Assembly (NCBI GenBank): GCA_019235415.1
Contig: JAFAKN010000314.1
Span: forward strand, 1 to 39,735
Direction: 5' to 3'
Length of the DNA: 39,735 nt
Origin: Alphaproteobacteria bacterium
GTDB taxonomy: Bacteria > Pseudomonadota > Alphaproteobacteria > Reyranellales > Reyranellaceae
Shown: in pieces, positions 8,741 through 18,530 of the stretch
How the letters are laid out: each line of letters starts with the position of its first letter
How positions within the stretch are numbered: position 1 is the stretch's first letter
Made by a program: the position numbers and the translations under genes
Notes under the pieces: model-generated
What the model was told of the DNA's origin: nothing
The model's database searches: none
Seen by the model: only the letters and a program-made list of their open reading frames with translations

Positions 8741-9864
8741 TCCAGGTTCCGCGCGATGACCGCAGCGTGATCGGCCAATGGTGGTGGACCGTGGACCGCT
8801 GGTCGCTGGGCGCCATCCTGGGCATCATGGCGTTCGGCGTGCTGCTGACGCTCGCCGCGTCGCCGCCAGCCGCCGAGCGCATTGGCGCCGACCCCCTCGT
8901 GTTCGCCAAGCGCCAGTTCATTTTCCTGCCGATGGCGCTCTTGCTGATGCTGGCCATCTCGCTGTCCTCGCCGCGCCACATCAGGCGGTTGGCCCTGATC
9001 GTGTTCTGCGGCAGCCTCGTGCTGCTCGCGGCGACGTTCGTCTTCGGCATCGAGATCAAGGGTGCCAGGCGATGGATCTCCGTGCCCGGCCTGTCGGCGG
9101 TGCAGCCGTCGGAGTTCGTCAAGCCGAGCCTCGCCGTGATCTCCGCCTGGCTGCTGGCGCAGAGCCGTACCGAGCGGCGGGCACCGGGCTACATCCTTTC
9201 GACGCTCCTGGTCGGGGGTGTGTTGGCGCTTCTGGTGATGCAGCCCGACCTCGGGATGAGCATCGTCGTGGCGATGGTATGGGCCGCCCAGCTGTTCGTG
9301 GTCGGCTTGCCGATGTGGATCGCCGCCTTCGGTGTGATCGGCGGCGCCGCGTCGATGGTCGGCGCCTATTTCATGTTCGGCCATGTGCGCAGCCGCTTCG
9401 ACCGCTTCCTCGACCCCTCGTCGGGCGACAACTACCAGGTCAACACCTCGCTCGAAGCCTTCATGAACGGCGGGCCGTTCGGCCGCGGCCCGGGCGAGGG
9501 CACGGTGAAGGCGCAGTTGCCCGACGCGCACACCGACTTCGTGATGGCGGTGGCCGGCGAGGAGTTCGGCCTCGTGGTCTGCCTGATGATCCTGGGATTG
9601 TTCGCCTTCGTGACCTTGCGGGCAATGTCGAGAGCGTCGCGCGAGACCAGCCTGTTCATCACCCTGGCGGCGACCGGGCTTGGCGTGCAGTTCGGCCTGC
9701 AGGCCGTGATCAACATGGCCTCGACGATCCAGCTCATCCCGGCCAAGGGCATGACCTTGCCGTTCATCTCCTACGGCGGCTCGTCGGCGCTGGCGATGGC
9801 GATCTGCGTCGGCATGTTGTTGTCGCTGACGCGCGAGCACGCAGGCCTGCGGGAGGTTGTTTGA
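8737..9864 (+). CDS. ftsW: Septal peptidoglycan polymerase FtsW (SEDS family)
   Basis: FtsW is the divisome glycosyltransferase that polymerises lipid II, paired with FtsI. GTG at 8737 was chosen because it overlaps the murD stop (GTGA) and puts a short soluble N-terminus in front of the first membrane segment; the open frame extends much further upstream but there it only shadows murD. About ten membrane segments are visible. SEDS-family blocks include KGARRWISVPG, QPSEFVKPSLAV, and the late signature GMTLPFISYGGSSALA near residues 345-360. 375 residues fits the family. Stop TGA shares its A with the murG ATG. Confidence 0.95.
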   Translation: MIQVPRDDRSVIGQWWWTVDRWSLGAILGIMAFGVLLTLAASPPAAERIGADPLVFAKRQFIFLPMALLLMLAISLSSPRHIRRLALIVFCGSLVLLAATFVFGIEIKGARRWISVPGLSAVQPSEFVKPSLAVISAWLLAQSRTERRAPGYILSTLLVGGVLALLVMQPDLGMSIVVAMVWAAQLFVVGLPMWIAAFGVIGGAASMVGAYFMFGHVRSRFDRFLDPSSGDNYQVNTSLEAFMNGGPFGRGPGEGTVKAQLPDAHTDFVMAVAGEEFGLVVCLMILGLFAFVTLRAMSRASRETSLFITLAATGLGVQFGLQAVINMASTIQLIPAKGMTLPFISYGGSSALAMAICVGMLLSLTREHAGLREVV

Positions 9865-10982
9865 TGGTCGCTCGCGGTCCCGTCGTGCTCGCCACCGGCG
9901 GCACCGGTGGCCATGTGTTCCCAGCCGAGGCGTTGGCCGGCGAGCTCGAGGCGCGCGGCGTGCCGTTTGCCCTCGTGACCGACGCCCGCGGCCGCCAATG
10001 GCAGGGCGCGCTGGCGCGCCAGCCGATCCACTACATCCGCTCGGCCAGCCCGAGCGGCAGCGCGATCGGGCGGCTGCGGGCAGTGATGGCGCTGGGCCTG
10101 GGGTTGTTCGACGCCTGGTCTGCCTTGGGCCGCTTGGCGCCGTCGGCCGTCGTGGGCTTCGGTGGCTACGCGTCGGTGCCGACCATGCTGGCGGCGCGCC
10201 TGCGCCGCCTGCCGTCGATGCTGCACGAGCAGAACGCTGTACTGGGCAAGGCCAATCGCCTGGTGCTGCGCGGCGTGGCGCGGATTGCCACGTCGTTCGC
10301 GAAGACCAGACATATCGACGGCGAGCCGCGCGCGCGGCTGGTCGGCAATCCGGTGCGCGAAGCGGTGCGGGAATTGCGTGGCTTGCCCTATCGCCCGCCG
10401 GAAGCCGGCCGGGTCGTCGATCTCCTGATCTTCGGTGGCAGCCAAGGGGCGGCTTCTTTCAGCAAGGTCGTGCCCGAGGCGCTGTTGTCGCTGCCGAGCG
10501 AGCTGCGCGGTCGCCTGCGCATCGTGCAGCAGTGCCGGCCGGAGGACATCGAGGCGGTGCGCCGACGCTATCAGCAGGGCGGCATCGTGGCCGAGCTGGC
10601 GCCGTTTTTCCCCGACCTGCCGCAGCGGCTTGCCGCGGCCCATCTGGTGATCGCGCGCGCCGGCGCGTCGACCGTCGCCGAGCTCGCGGCCATCGGCCGG
10701 CCCTCGATCCTGGTGCCGTACCCTTACGCCGCCGATGATCATCAAACTGCCAATGCCGTGGCCTTCGCCGCGACCGGCGCCTGCATCGTCATGCCACACG
10801 CCTCGTTCAGCGCACCGGCGCTGGCCGGCCAGCTCACCGAGCTGCTGGCGACGGCACGGCGGCTCGCCGACATGGCGGCGGCGGCGCACGCGGCCGGCCG
10901 TCCGGACGCCGCGGCGCGCCTGGCCGATGTGGTGGGTGAGCTGACCGGCTTCGTTCCCGTCCCTGCAGGAGTCGCCGCATGA
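9864..10982 (+). CDS. murG: UDP-GlcNAc:undecaprenyl-PP-MurNAc-pentapeptide GlcNAc transferase MurG
   Basis: MurG is a membrane-associated GT-B glycosyltransferase that converts lipid I to lipid II on the inner face of the membrane. The N-terminal loop [17 protein letters not shown] is the first glycine-rich signature. [14 protein letters not shown] and [13 protein letters not shown] follow, and the C-terminal domain has [11 protein letters not shown] and [31 protein letters not shown] cut here into the usual sugar-nucleotide-binding block. 372 residues is normal. ATG 9864 shares one base with the ftsW stop, and the TGA overlaps the murC ATG (ATGA). Confidence 0.96.
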   Translation: MVARGPVVLATGGTGGHVFPAEALAGELEARGVPFALVTDARGRQWQGALARQPIHYIRSASPSGSAIGRLRAVMALGLGLFDAWSALGRLAPSAVVGFGGYASVPTMLAARLRRLPSMLHEQNAVLGKANRLVLRGVARIATSFAKTRHIDGEPRARLVGNPVREAVRELRGLPYRPPEAGRVVDLLIFGGSQGAASFSKVVPEALLSLPSELRGRLRIVQQCRPEDIEAVRRRYQQGGIVAELAPFFPDLPQRLAAAHLVIARAGASTVAELAAIGRPSILVPYPYAADDHQTANAVAFAATGACIVMPHASFSAPALAGQLTELLATARRLADMAAAAHAAGRPDAAARLADVVGELTGFVPVPAGVAA

Positions 10983-12454
10983 GGGCGCTGCCACTCGATA
11001 TCGGTCCATTGCACTTCGTCGGCATCGGCGGCATCGGCATGTCAGGAATCGCCGAGGTGCTGCACAATCTCGGATACCGGGTGCAGGGCAGCGACATCGC
11101 CGAAGGCGGCAACACGCGCCGGCTTGCCGAGCTCGGCATCAAGGTCGCGATCGGCCATCGCGCCGACAATATCGGGAGCGCGCAGGTCGTGGTCGTGTCG
11201 ACCGCGGTCAAGAAGGACAATCCCGAGGTGCTGGCGGCGCGGGCGCGGCTGGTGCCGGTGGTGCGCCGGGCCGAGATGCTGGGCGAGCTGATGCGTCTGC
11301 GATGGTCGGTCGCGATCGGCGGCACGCACGGCAAGACGACGACGACCTCCATGATCGGCGCCATGCTCGATGCCGGCGGCCTCGATCCGACGGTGATCAA
11401 CGGCGGCATCATCAACGCCTACGGCACCAACACTCGGCTGGGCGGCGGCGACTGGATGGTGGTCGAGGCCGACGAATCGGACGGCTCGTTCCTGCGCCTG
11501 CCCGCGGTCATCGCTGTCGTCACCAATATCGATCCCGAGCATCTCGACCACTACGGCACCTTCGATGCGGTGCGCGATGCCTTCGTGCGCTTCATCGAGA
11601 ACATCCCGTTCTACGGCTTCGCGGTGCTGTGCTTCGACCATCCCGAGGTGCAGGCGCTGATCCCGCGCGTCGCCGACCGGCGCATCGTGACCTATGGGGT
11701 GGGGGCCAATGCCGACGTCCGCGCCATCAACCTGAAGCTCGATCGCGGCGGCGCCGATTTCGACGTCATGGTGCAGAACCGCGCCACCAACGAATTGCGC
11801 ACCATCACCGGGCTGCGCCTGCCGATGTTCGGCCAGCACAATGTGCAGAACTCGCTGGCGGCGATTGCCGTGGCGCAGGAAATGGGCATGAGCGACGAGA
11901 CCATCCGGCGCGCGCTCGGCGCCTTCACCGGCGTCAAGCGGCGGTTCACCAAGACCGGCGAGGCGCACGGCATCACGGTGATCGACGACTATGGCCATCA
12001 TCCGGTCGAGATCGCCGCCGTGCTGCGCGCCGCGCGCCAAGCCTATGGCGGCTCGGGCCGGGTGATCGCCGTCATGCAGCCGCACCGCTACACGCGGCTT
12101 GCCTCGCTCAAGGCCGATTTCGCCACCTGCTTCGGCGATGCCGACACGGTGCTGATCGCCGATGTCTATGCCGCCGGCGAGACGCCGATCGAGGGTGTCA
12201 ACCGCGACCTTCTGGTGAGCCTCGTCCAGCGCGCCGGTCATCGCGATGTGGCGGCCCTCGAAGGACCGGGCGACCTGCCTGGCCTGATTTGGCAGATGGC
12301 GCGGCCGGGCGACGTCGTGGTCTGTCTCGGCGCCGGCAACATCACCAGCTGGGCGCACGCGCTGCCCGGCCAGCTGCAGCAGCTGGCGGGGCAGGCGAAC
12401 TTGCGCGCCATCGCCAACGATCCGGGCCCTTTCAACAGCGGATCGGCCGCATGA
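10979..12454 (+). CDS. murC: UDP-N-acetylmuramate:L-alanine ligase MurC
   Basis: MurC attaches the first amino acid of the stem peptide, using ATP in the cytoplasm. The N-terminal domain has [17 protein letters not shown]. The ATP loop is [12 protein letters not shown] with Lys119, preceded by [38 protein letters not shown] and [10 protein letters not shown] are Mur-ligase blocks typical of MurC, and VMQPHRYTR follows. 491 residues is at the long end but normal. The start overlaps the murG stop and the stop overlaps the murB start, both as ATGA. Confidence 0.97.
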   Translation: MRALPLDIGPLHFVGIGGIGMSGIAEVLHNLGYRVQGSDIAEGGNTRRLAELGIKVAIGHRADNIGSAQVVVVSTAVKKDNPEVLAARARLVPVVRRAEMLGELMRLRWSVAIGGTHGKTTTTSMIGAMLDAGGLDPTVINGGIINAYGTNTRLGGGDWMVVEADESDGSFLRLPAVIAVVTNIDPEHLDHYGTFDAVRDAFVRFIENIPFYGFAVLCFDHPEVQALIPRVADRRIVTYGVGANADVRAINLKLDRGGADFDVMVQNRATNELRTITGLRLPMFGQHNVQNSLAAIAVAQEMGMSDETIRRALGAFTGVKRRFTKTGEAHGITVIDDYGHHPVEIAAVLRAARQAYGGSGRVIAVMQPHRYTRLASLKADFATCFGDADTVLIADVYAAGETPIEGVNRDLLVSLVQRAGHRDVAALEGPGDLPGLIWQMARPGDVVVCLGAGNITSWAHALPGQLQQLAGQANLRAIANDPGPFNSGSAA

Positions 12455-13392
12455 TGGCGCTCGCCAACCGGCAACGGCATCTGATCGACCGGCTGACCAA
12501 GCCGCGCGGCCGGCTGACGGCGGATGCTCCGCTCGGACCGCAGACCTGGTTCGGCGCCGGCGGGCCGGCCGAGGTGCTGTTCCGGCCGGCCGACGCAGAA
12601 GACCTGGCGAGCTTCCTCGGCGCGCTGCCGGCCGACGTTCCCGTCACCGTGCTCGGCGTCGGCTCCAATCTCCTGGTGCGCGACGGCGGCGTGAAGGGCG
12701 TGGTGATCCGCCTGTTGCGCGGCTTCACGGGCATCGCCGTCGAAGGCGATGAGGTCGTGGCGGGGGCCGGCGCGCCCGATCTCAACGTCGCGCTGACGGC
12801 GCGCGAGCATGCGCTCACCGGCCTCGAGTTCTTGAGCGGCATACCCGGCACGATCGGCGGAGCGATCGCCATGAACGCCGGCGCTTATGGCGGCGAGCTG
12901 GGGCAAGTACTGGTGTCGGCCGAGGCAGTCGACCGCGAGGGCCGCCGGCACGCCGTCGAAGCCCGCCACTTCGACTTCCGCTATCGCCACAGCGGCGCGG
13001 CGGCCGATTGGATCTTCACGTCGGCACGGCTGCGTGCGGCGCCCGGCGATGCGGTGGCCATCGCGCGACGCATGGCGGAGATCGATTCGGCTCGCACCGA
13101 CTCGCAGCCACGCAGCCGCACCGGCGGGTCGACCTTCGTCAACCCGGCCGGCCACAAAGCGTGGCAGCTGATCGATCGCGCCGGTTGTCGCAGCCTGCGG
13201 ATCGGCCAGGCGCAAGTTTCGGATAAGCATTGCAACTTCCTGATCAACCTAGGCGGCGCGAAGGCCGCCGACATCGAGGCGCTGGGCGAGGAAGTGCGTC
13301 GGCGCGTGCTGGAGAAGACCGGCGTGCAGCTGGAATGGGAGATACGACGCATCGGAGAAGCGTCACCTGTCCTGAGCGGAGCCGAAGGATGA
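12451..13392 (+). CDS. murB: UDP-N-acetylenolpyruvoylglucosamine reductase MurB
   Basis: MurB is an FAD enzyme that reduces UDP-GlcNAc-enolpyruvate to UDP-MurNAc with NADPH. The FAD-binding part has [13 protein letters not shown] and [20 protein letters not shown]. The catalytic serine lies in [10 protein letters not shown] and a C-terminal glutamate in [11 protein letters not shown]. Overall layout is that of the shorter, type II MurB (313 residues). ATG 12451 overlaps the murC stop; the frame is open far upstream but that part is murC shadow. After EIRRIG the last residues, [11 protein letters not shown], are encoded by a sequence that matches a common dispersed repeat (see repeat feature), so the C-terminus seems extended by repeat DNA. 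Stop overlaps ddl. Confidence 0.95.
   Translation: MMALANRQRHLIDRLTKPRGRLTADAPLGPQTWFGAGGPAEVLFRPADAEDLASFLGALPADVPVTVLGVGSNLLVRDGGVKGVVIRLLRGFTGIAVEGDEVVAGAGAPDLNVALTAREHALTGLEFLSGIPGTIGGAIAMNAGAYGGELGQVLVSAEAVDREGRRHAVEARHFDFRYRHSGAAADWIFTSARLRAAPGDAVAIARRMAEIDSARTDSQPRSRTGGSTFVNPAGHKAWQLIDRAGCRSLRIGQAQVSDKHCNFLINLGGAKAADIEALGEEVRRRVLEKTGVQLEWEIRRIGEASPVLSGAEG
13366..13390. repeat. Dispersed-repeat fragment forming the murB/ddl junction
   Basis: The 25 bases beginning CCTGTCCTGAGCGGAG and ending CCGAAGGAT resemble the half-palindrome often found between genes in many proteobacterial genomes, and are related in style to the elements at 23279-23405 and 28770-28840 here. They encode the last residues of MurB and include the first bases of the ddl start codon. 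The match is by eye and from memory of such elements. Confidence 0.5.
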
Positions 13393-14321
13393 GCCGCAAG
13401 GTCGCGGTCCTGATGGGCGGTTGGTCGCCCGAGCGCGAGGTGTCGCTGGTCAGCGGCAAGGCCTGCGCCCAGGGCTTGCGCGAAGGCGGCCATGACGTCG
13501 TCGAGTTCGACGTCAAGCGCGACCTGCGTGCACTGGTCGATTTTCTGCGTCCGGCCGGCGGCGGTGGTCCCGACGTCGTGTTCAACGCCCTGCACGGTCG
13601 CTACGGCGAGGATGGCTGCGTGCAGGGCGTGCTCGAGATCCTCGCCGTGCCCTACACCCATTCCGGGGTGCTCGCGTCGGCCATCGCGATGGACAAGCCG
13701 ATGACGCGCCATGTGCTCACGTCGCTCGGCATGCGTGTCGCAGAAGGCCGGGTGATCGAACGCCGGTCGCTGGCGGTGGGCGATCCCATGCCGCGACCTT
13801 ACGTCGTGAAGCCGATCGATCAGGGGTCGAGCGTCGGCGTTCACATCGTGCACAAGGGCGACAATCTCGCGGCCGTCGAGGCGGCCGAGGCCGCCTATGG
13901 CGAAAGGGTGCTGGTGGAGAAGTTCGTGCCGGGCCACGAGCTCACCGTTGCGGTGATGGACGACCACGCCGTTGCCGTGACCGAGCTCAGGCCGCGCACC
14001 CGTTTCTACGACTACGAAGCCAAATACACCGACGGCATTACCGAGCACCTCGTCCCGGCGCCGATCCCATCCGAGGTCTACGAGCTCGCCAAGCACTGGG
14101 CGCTCACCGCCCACCAGGCGCTGGGCTGCAGCGGGCTCACCCGCACCGACCTGCGCTGGGACGATTCGCAGCCCGGGACCAGCGGCCTGGTGGTCCTGGA
14201 GATCAACACCCAGCCCGGCATGACGCCTTTGTCTTTGGCGCCCGAGCAGGCCAAGTGGGCGGGCATCTCGTGGCCCGAGCTGATGTCCTGGATGCTCGAT
14301 CACGCGAGGCATCCGACATGA
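13389..14321 (+). CDS. ddl: D-alanine:D-alanine ligase Ddl
   Basis: Ddl is a cytoplasmic ATP-grasp ligase that makes the D-Ala-D-Ala dipeptide used by MurF. The N-terminus is [19 protein letters not shown], followed by [17 protein letters not shown], the substrate-binding [13 protein letters not shown] block, and the late metal/phosphate block [14 protein letters not shown]. 310 residues is the normal DdlB length. ATG 13389 was chosen because it overlaps the murB stop; an upstream open stretch in the same frame only shadows murB. The TGA overlaps ftsQ. Confidence 0.96.
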   Translation: MSRKVAVLMGGWSPEREVSLVSGKACAQGLREGGHDVVEFDVKRDLRALVDFLRPAGGGGPDVVFNALHGRYGEDGCVQGVLEILAVPYTHSGVLASAIAMDKPMTRHVLTSLGMRVAEGRVIERRSLAVGDPMPRPYVVKPIDQGSSVGVHIVHKGDNLAAVEAAEAAYGERVLVEKFVPGHELTVAVMDDHAVAVTELRPRTRFYDYEAKYTDGITEHLVPAPIPSEVYELAKHWALTAHQALGCSGLTRTDLRWDDSQPGTSGLVVLEINTQPGMTPLSLAPEQAKWAGISWPELMSWMLDHARHPT

Positions 14322-15196
14322 GCGCGCCCCCAACCAAGGCGCCGTCCAAAGCGCCGATGACGGCGCGCCGCGACTACGATCGCCGCAAGAAGCGCCGCGC
14401 GGCACCCAAGACCGGCAAGCCGGTGTGGCGCCAACCGGCGTTGCTCGGCATCGTCGTGCTGCTGCTGGGCTGCGGCGGCGGCGCCGGCTGGTGGGCTTGG
14501 CACGAAGGCTGGCTGGTCGAGGCGCAGAAGCGCTTCGACGCCATCGGCCACAGCATCATCGCCGCCGTCACGCCGTTCAAGCTGGCCGACGTCACGGTGG
14601 AAGGCCGCGACTATGTGGAGAAAGAGGCGATCCTCGCGGCGCTCGACGTGAAGCCGGGCGATTCGCTTCTGGGCGTCGACCTGCAGGCGGCGCGCCAGCG
14701 GCTGGAGGCGATCGATTGGGTAGCGAGCGCCACCGTCGAGCGGCGCCTGCCCGACACGCTGTACGTCACCCTGAAGGAGCGCCGCGCCGTCGCCATCTGG
14801 CAGAACGCCAACGAATACACCTTGATCGACCGCGACGGCCGCACGGTGCGCGCGAGCCGCATGCCGCCCGGCGCGGAGAGCCTGTTGCTGCTGGGCGGCC
14901 CGGGCGCGCCGGAGCATGTCGGCGAGCTCTTGCTGCTGCTTGCCTACGAGCCCGACGTGGCGCGCCAGCTGCGCTCGGCGGTGTGGGTCGGCCAGCGGCG
15001 CTGGAACCTGGTGCTGAGCAACGGGGTCGAGATCTGGTTGCCCGAGGAGGACGCCGTGGCGGCGCTGAAGCAGCTCGCCAAGCTTGATTCACAGTACAAG
15101 TTGCTCGGCCGTGAGTTCGGCGTTGTCGATCTCAGGCTGCCCGATAAGCTCTATCTCAGGAAACGCTCCGGCGATCAGTTGCAGGGGCCAGTGTAG
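14318..15196 (+). CDS. ftsQ: Cell division protein FtsQ
   Basis: FtsQ is a bitopic inner-membrane protein that bridges early and late divisome proteins and holds FtsL-FtsB. With ATG 14318 (overlapping the ddl TGA) the protein has 292 residues: a basic cytoplasmic tail with RRDYDRRKKRRA, a membrane segment at about 41-60, and a POTRA domain from about residue 87 (FKLADVTVEGRDYVEKEAI). A FtsQ-specific block with RLPDTLYVTLKERRAVAIWQ and TLIDRDG follows. Its position between ddl and ftsA agrees. An ATG 63 bases upstream exists in frame but would place the start deep inside ddl. Confidence 0.94.
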   Translation: MSAPPTKAPSKAPMTARRDYDRRKKRRAAPKTGKPVWRQPALLGIVVLLLGCGGGAGWWAWHEGWLVEAQKRFDAIGHSIIAAVTPFKLADVTVEGRDYVEKEAILAALDVKPGDSLLGVDLQAARQRLEAIDWVASATVERRLPDTLYVTLKERRAVAIWQNANEYTLIDRDGRTVRASRMPPGAESLLLLGGPGAPEHVGELLLLLAYEPDVARQLRSAVWVGQRRWNLVLSNGVEIWLPEEDAVAALKQLAKLDSQYKLLGREFGVVDLRLPDKLYLRKRSGDQLQGPV

Positions 15197-15257
15197 GTTG
15201 TAGGTAGGTCGTCCAAAGAGATCATCGTCAGTGTACGCGTAAGCGACGGGGGACAAG

Positions 15258-16493
15258 GTGGCGAAGACAAGGAACGGCGTGGTTGCCGCACTCGATATCG
15301 GAACCAGCAAGGTCGTCTGCTTCGTGGCGCGCATTGACGGCCAGGGCCTGCGCGTCGTCGGCATCGGACACCAGCCCGCGCAAGGCATGCGCTCGGGCAA
15401 CATCGTCGACATGGAGGCGGCGACGCGCGCCATCTCGTCGGCCGTGTCGGCGGCCGAGGAAATGTGCGGCGAGCATGTGCGCGAGGTCATCGTGGGCGTC
15501 AGCGGCGGTTCGGCTGCTTCGCACAACCAGAGCCTCGAGGTGGCGATCGGCCATCACGAGATCGGCGAGCGCGACGTGCGCCGCGTGCAAGGGCACATCC
15601 ACCTGCCGGCCGAGACCGCCGATCGCGACATCATCCACTCCGAGGCAATCGGCTACTCGGTCGACGGTGTGCCGGTGCGCGACGCGCGCGGCATGTTCGG
15701 CGAGCGGCTCGGCGTCGACATCCATCTCGTCACCGCGGCAAGCGGCGCCATGCGCAACCTGCAGGTCTGCGTGCGTCGCGCCCATCTCGAGATCGCCGAT
15801 CGCGTGATCGCCTCGCACGCCGCCGGCTTGAGCTCGCTGGTTTCCGACGAGCGCGATCTCGGCGTGACCTTGGTCGACATGGGCGGCGGCACCACCTCGA
15901 TCGCGGTGTTCTACGAAGGCCACCTCGTGCACGTCGATTCGATTCCGGTCGGCGGCGAGCACGTGACGCGCGACATCGCACGCGGGCTGTCGACGCCGTT
16001 GATCCATGCCGAGCGCATGAAGACGCAGATCGGCCGTTCCGTCGCCAAGCCCAACGACGAGTACGACATCATCGACGTGCCGTTGATCGGCGAGGAGGAT
16101 CGCACGCGGCCCAATCACATCCCGCGCTCGATCCTGGTCGGCATCATCCGGCCGCGCATCGAGGAGACGTTCGAGCTGGTACGCAGCCGACTCGAGGCGA
16201 GCGGTGTGGATAAGCTGGCCGGCGGCCGCGTCGTAATCGTCGGCGGCGCGTGCCAGCTCGACGGCGTGCCCGAAGTCGCTGCGGCCATTCTCAACAAGAA
16301 GGTGCGCACCGGCGGGCCGCTGCGGCTCGCGGGCCTCGCCGATTCGACCGGTGGGCCGGCATTTTCCGCCGCCGCGGGCCTGCTCACCTTCGCGCTTCAT
16401 CATCACGCTGCCGCGCAAGCTCAACCGGCGGTTCCCGAAACGCCGTCGAGTCGAATTGGGCGCATTGGCAGTTGGATTAGGGATAACTTTTAG
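15258..16493 (+). CDS. ftsA: Cell division protein FtsA
   Basis: FtsA is an actin-fold ATPase that polymerises on the inner membrane and tethers FtsZ. The N-terminal phosphate-binding block reads VVAALDIGTSKVVCFVA; the second, TLVDMGGGTTSIAVF, is near residue 200; GGRVVIVGGACQLDGV lies near 320. The C-terminus RIGRIGSWIRDNF is an amphipathic membrane-targeting helix, as expected. GTG at 15258 follows GGGGGA; it lies 61 bases after ftsQ, one of the few real gaps in the cluster, so a local promoter is possible. 411 residues is normal. Confidence 0.96.
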   Translation: MAKTRNGVVAALDIGTSKVVCFVARIDGQGLRVVGIGHQPAQGMRSGNIVDMEAATRAISSAVSAAEEMCGEHVREVIVGVSGGSAASHNQSLEVAIGHHEIGERDVRRVQGHIHLPAETADRDIIHSEAIGYSVDGVPVRDARGMFGERLGVDIHLVTAASGAMRNLQVCVRRAHLEIADRVIASHAAGLSSLVSDERDLGVTLVDMGGGTTSIAVFYEGHLVHVDSIPVGGEHVTRDIARGLSTPLIHAERMKTQIGRSVAKPNDEYDIIDVPLIGEEDRTRPNHIPRSILVGIIRPRIEETFELVRSRLEASGVDKLAGGRVVIVGGACQLDGVPEVAAAILNKKVRTGGPLRLAGLADSTGGPAFSAAAGLLTFALHHHAAAQAQPAVPETPSSRIGRIGSWIRDNF

Positions 16494-16636
16494 GCAATAT
16501 GTTGTGTAGGAGTGCGTAAAACATACTTCCTGTTGATTAAAACGAACAAAGCCGGCGATGGTGAAGGGTCTCCAGAACGAAGAGACCAGCATCGTTGCTC
16601 CGAGCAAATAACCCCTCGTTTGCGTGGAGAGCCCGA
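16494..16636 (+). promoter_or_regulatory. ftsA-ftsZ intergenic region, probable ftsZ promoter/leader
   Basis: This 143-base gap is the longest in the dcw cluster and clearly richer in A/T than its surroundings (for example TAAAACATAC and TTGATTAAAACGAAC). It contains an inverted repeat, GGTCTC (16567-16572) with GAGACC (16582-16587). The ftsZ ribosome site GGAGAG is at 16626-16631. A separate ftsZ promoter is usual in alphaproteobacteria; I see no -35/-10 pair good enough to name. Confidence 0.45.
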
Positions 16637-18421
16637 ATGACAATCAACCTCAGCCTCCCCCAAAAGGAGTCGGAGATTAAGCCCAGGATCACCGTCATCG
16701 GCGTCGGCGGTGCGGGCGGTAATGCCGTGAACAACATGATCAGCGCCGCGCTGGAAGGCGTCGAGTTCATCGTCGCCAACACCGACGCCCAGGCGCTCGG
16801 TGGCTCGCTGGCCGATCGCCGCGTGCAGCTCGGCATCACCATCACCCAAGGTCTCGGCGCCGGTGCGCGACCGGAAGTCGGGCGCCAGGCGGCGGAAGAG
16901 GCGCTGCCCGAGATCCTGCAGCTGCTCGACGGCGCCAACATGGTGTTCGTGACCGCGGGCATGGGCGGCGGTACCGGCACCGGTGCGGCACCGGTGATTG
17001 CCGCGGCCGCGCGCGAGCAGGGCATCCTCACCATCGGCGTCGTCACCAAGCCGTTCCACTTCGAGGGACGCCGCCGCATGCAGGCGGCCGAGCAGGGCAT
17101 CAACGAGCTCGAGAAGGTGGTCGACACGCTGATCGTCATTCCCAACCAGAACCTGTTCAAGATCGCCAACGAGAAGACGACCTTCGCCGACGCCTTCAAG
17201 ATGGCCGACGACGTGCTGCACATGGGCGTGCGCGGCGTCACCGACCTGATGGTCATGCCCGGCCTGATCAATCTCGACTTCGCCGACATCCGCACCGTGA
17301 TGGGCGAGATGGGCAAGGCGATGATGGGCACCGGCGAGGCCGAAGGGCAGGACCGCGCCCGCGTCGCGGCCGAGAGCGCGATCTCCAACCCGCTGCTCGA
17401 AGAGCATTCGATGAAGGGCGCTCGGGGTGTGCTGATCAACATCACAGGTGGCCTCGACATGACCTTGCACGAGGTCGACGAGGCGGCCAACCGCATCCGC
17501 GAGGAAGTCGATCCCGACGCCAACATCATCTTCGGCTCGACCTTCGATGCGACGATGCAGGGCCGCATGCGCGTGTCGGTGGTTGCCACCGGCATCGCCG
17601 CACTGGCCGCGCAGCAGCCGGCGCCCAACTACCTGTCGCTCGACATGAACCGGCCGGCGCAGACCGGGCAGCCGGCGCTCAGCCGTCCTGCACCCGCGCC
17701 GGTCGGCCGGGTCGCCATGCCCGCCGCCGCCGTCGCCCCCGTCGCTGCACCGCCCATGACCGCGCCGCCGCCGGCGCCGCCGGTGGTGGCTCCGCCGCCA
17801 CCCGTGATGGTGCAGCCGGCGCCGGTCGCCCCGATGCCGCCACCGATCGCAGCGTCCGCACCGCCGCCGCCGGTCGCCGTCGCGCCGCCGGTGATGGCGA
17901 TGGCGCCCGCGCCGATGTTCGAGGAGGCGGCACCGGCCGCCTATGCCTATGCGCCGGTGGAGATCGCGCCGGCGCCGGCTCCGATCGCGCCCCCGGCACC
18001 GCCTGCGATCGCGGCGTCCGCACCCGCTCCGGCGCCCGTCGCGGCGCCCCAACGCCCGCTGGTCGACGAGAACGATTGGCGGGTCAGCCGTCCGCCGCTG
18101 AAGCCCGCGGCGCGGGCGGGCGAGTCGGTGACGACGCGGCCGGTCGCAGCGCGGCCGGCGAGCGAGAGCCGTGCGCCCAATCTCTTCCAGCGCATCACCG
18201 GCGCCTTCGCGTCGCCGAAGCCCGTGGCTCCTCCGATGGCGCCGGCAGCCGAACCGCCGCCGCGTGTGGCAGAGAACGTCGTGCCGGTTGCCGCCAAGGT
18301 TGCCGCGCGCCCGACGCCCGTGCAGACCTCGATCAGCCTCGACGTCACCGAGCGCAGCAAGCCCGCGCGAGATGACGACGACCTGCAAATTCCGGCCTTC
18401 CTGCGGCGTCAGGCCAACTGA
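16637..18421 (+). CDS. ftsZ: Cell division GTPase FtsZ with a long Pro/Ala linker
   Basis: FtsZ is the tubulin homologue that forms the Z ring. ATG 16637 was chosen because GGAGAG precedes it by five bases and it gives the usual N-terminus MTINLSLP; an in-frame ATG 42 bases upstream lacks these. The GTP site has [12 protein letters not shown] and the tubulin signature GGGTGTG at 110-116, then the T7 loop [12 protein letters not shown]. The folded core ends near residue 325. A 250-residue linker, rich in Pro and Ala, follows; the protein ends in the conserved peptide [15 protein letters not shown], which binds FtsA and other partners. 594 residues is long for FtsZ but alphaproteobacteria often have long linkers. 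Confidence 0.97.
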   Translation: MTINLSLPQKESEIKPRITVIGVGGAGGNAVNNMISAALEGVEFIVANTDAQALGGSLADRRVQLGITITQGLGAGARPEVGRQAAEEALPEILQLLDGANMVFVTAGMGGGTGTGAAPVIAAAAREQGILTIGVVTKPFHFEGRRRMQAAEQGINELEKVVDTLIVIPNQNLFKIANEKTTFADAFKMADDVLHMGVRGVTDLMVMPGLINLDFADIRTVMGEMGKAMMGTGEAEGQDRARVAAESAISNPLLEEHSMKGARGVLINITGGLDMTLHEVDEAANRIREEVDPDANIIFGSTFDATMQGRMRVSVVATGIAALAAQQPAPNYLSLDMNRPAQTGQPALSRPAPAPVGRVAMPAAAVAPVAAPPMTAPPPAPPVVAPPPPVMVQPAPVAPMPPPIAASAPPPPVAVAPPVMAMAPAPMFEEAAPAAYAYAPVEIAPAPAPIAPPAPPAIAASAPAPAPVAAPQRPLVDENDWRVSRPPLKPAARAGESVTTRPVAARPASESRAPNLFQRITGAFASPKPVAPPMAPAAEPPPRVAENVVPVAAKVAARPTPVQTSISLDVTERSKPARDDDDLQIPAFLRRQAN

Positions 18422-18450
18422 CGCCGCCGGCACTCTTCACGCATCTTGCT

Positions 18451-18477
18451 GAGGGGCCCGTGCGGCCCCTCTTTTTT
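18451..18477 (+). terminator. Rho-independent terminator after ftsZ
   Basis: A perfect 8-bp stem, GAGGGGCC with GGCCCCTC, encloses the 5-base loop CGTGC and is followed by six T. It begins 30 bases after the ftsZ stop and closes the dcw transcript, separating it from bamD. Confidence 0.92.
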
Positions 18478-18530
18478 CTTTCGAACGGTGCGGTGATATA
18501 AAGATGCGGCAACGGAATAGCGGAAGGGTG

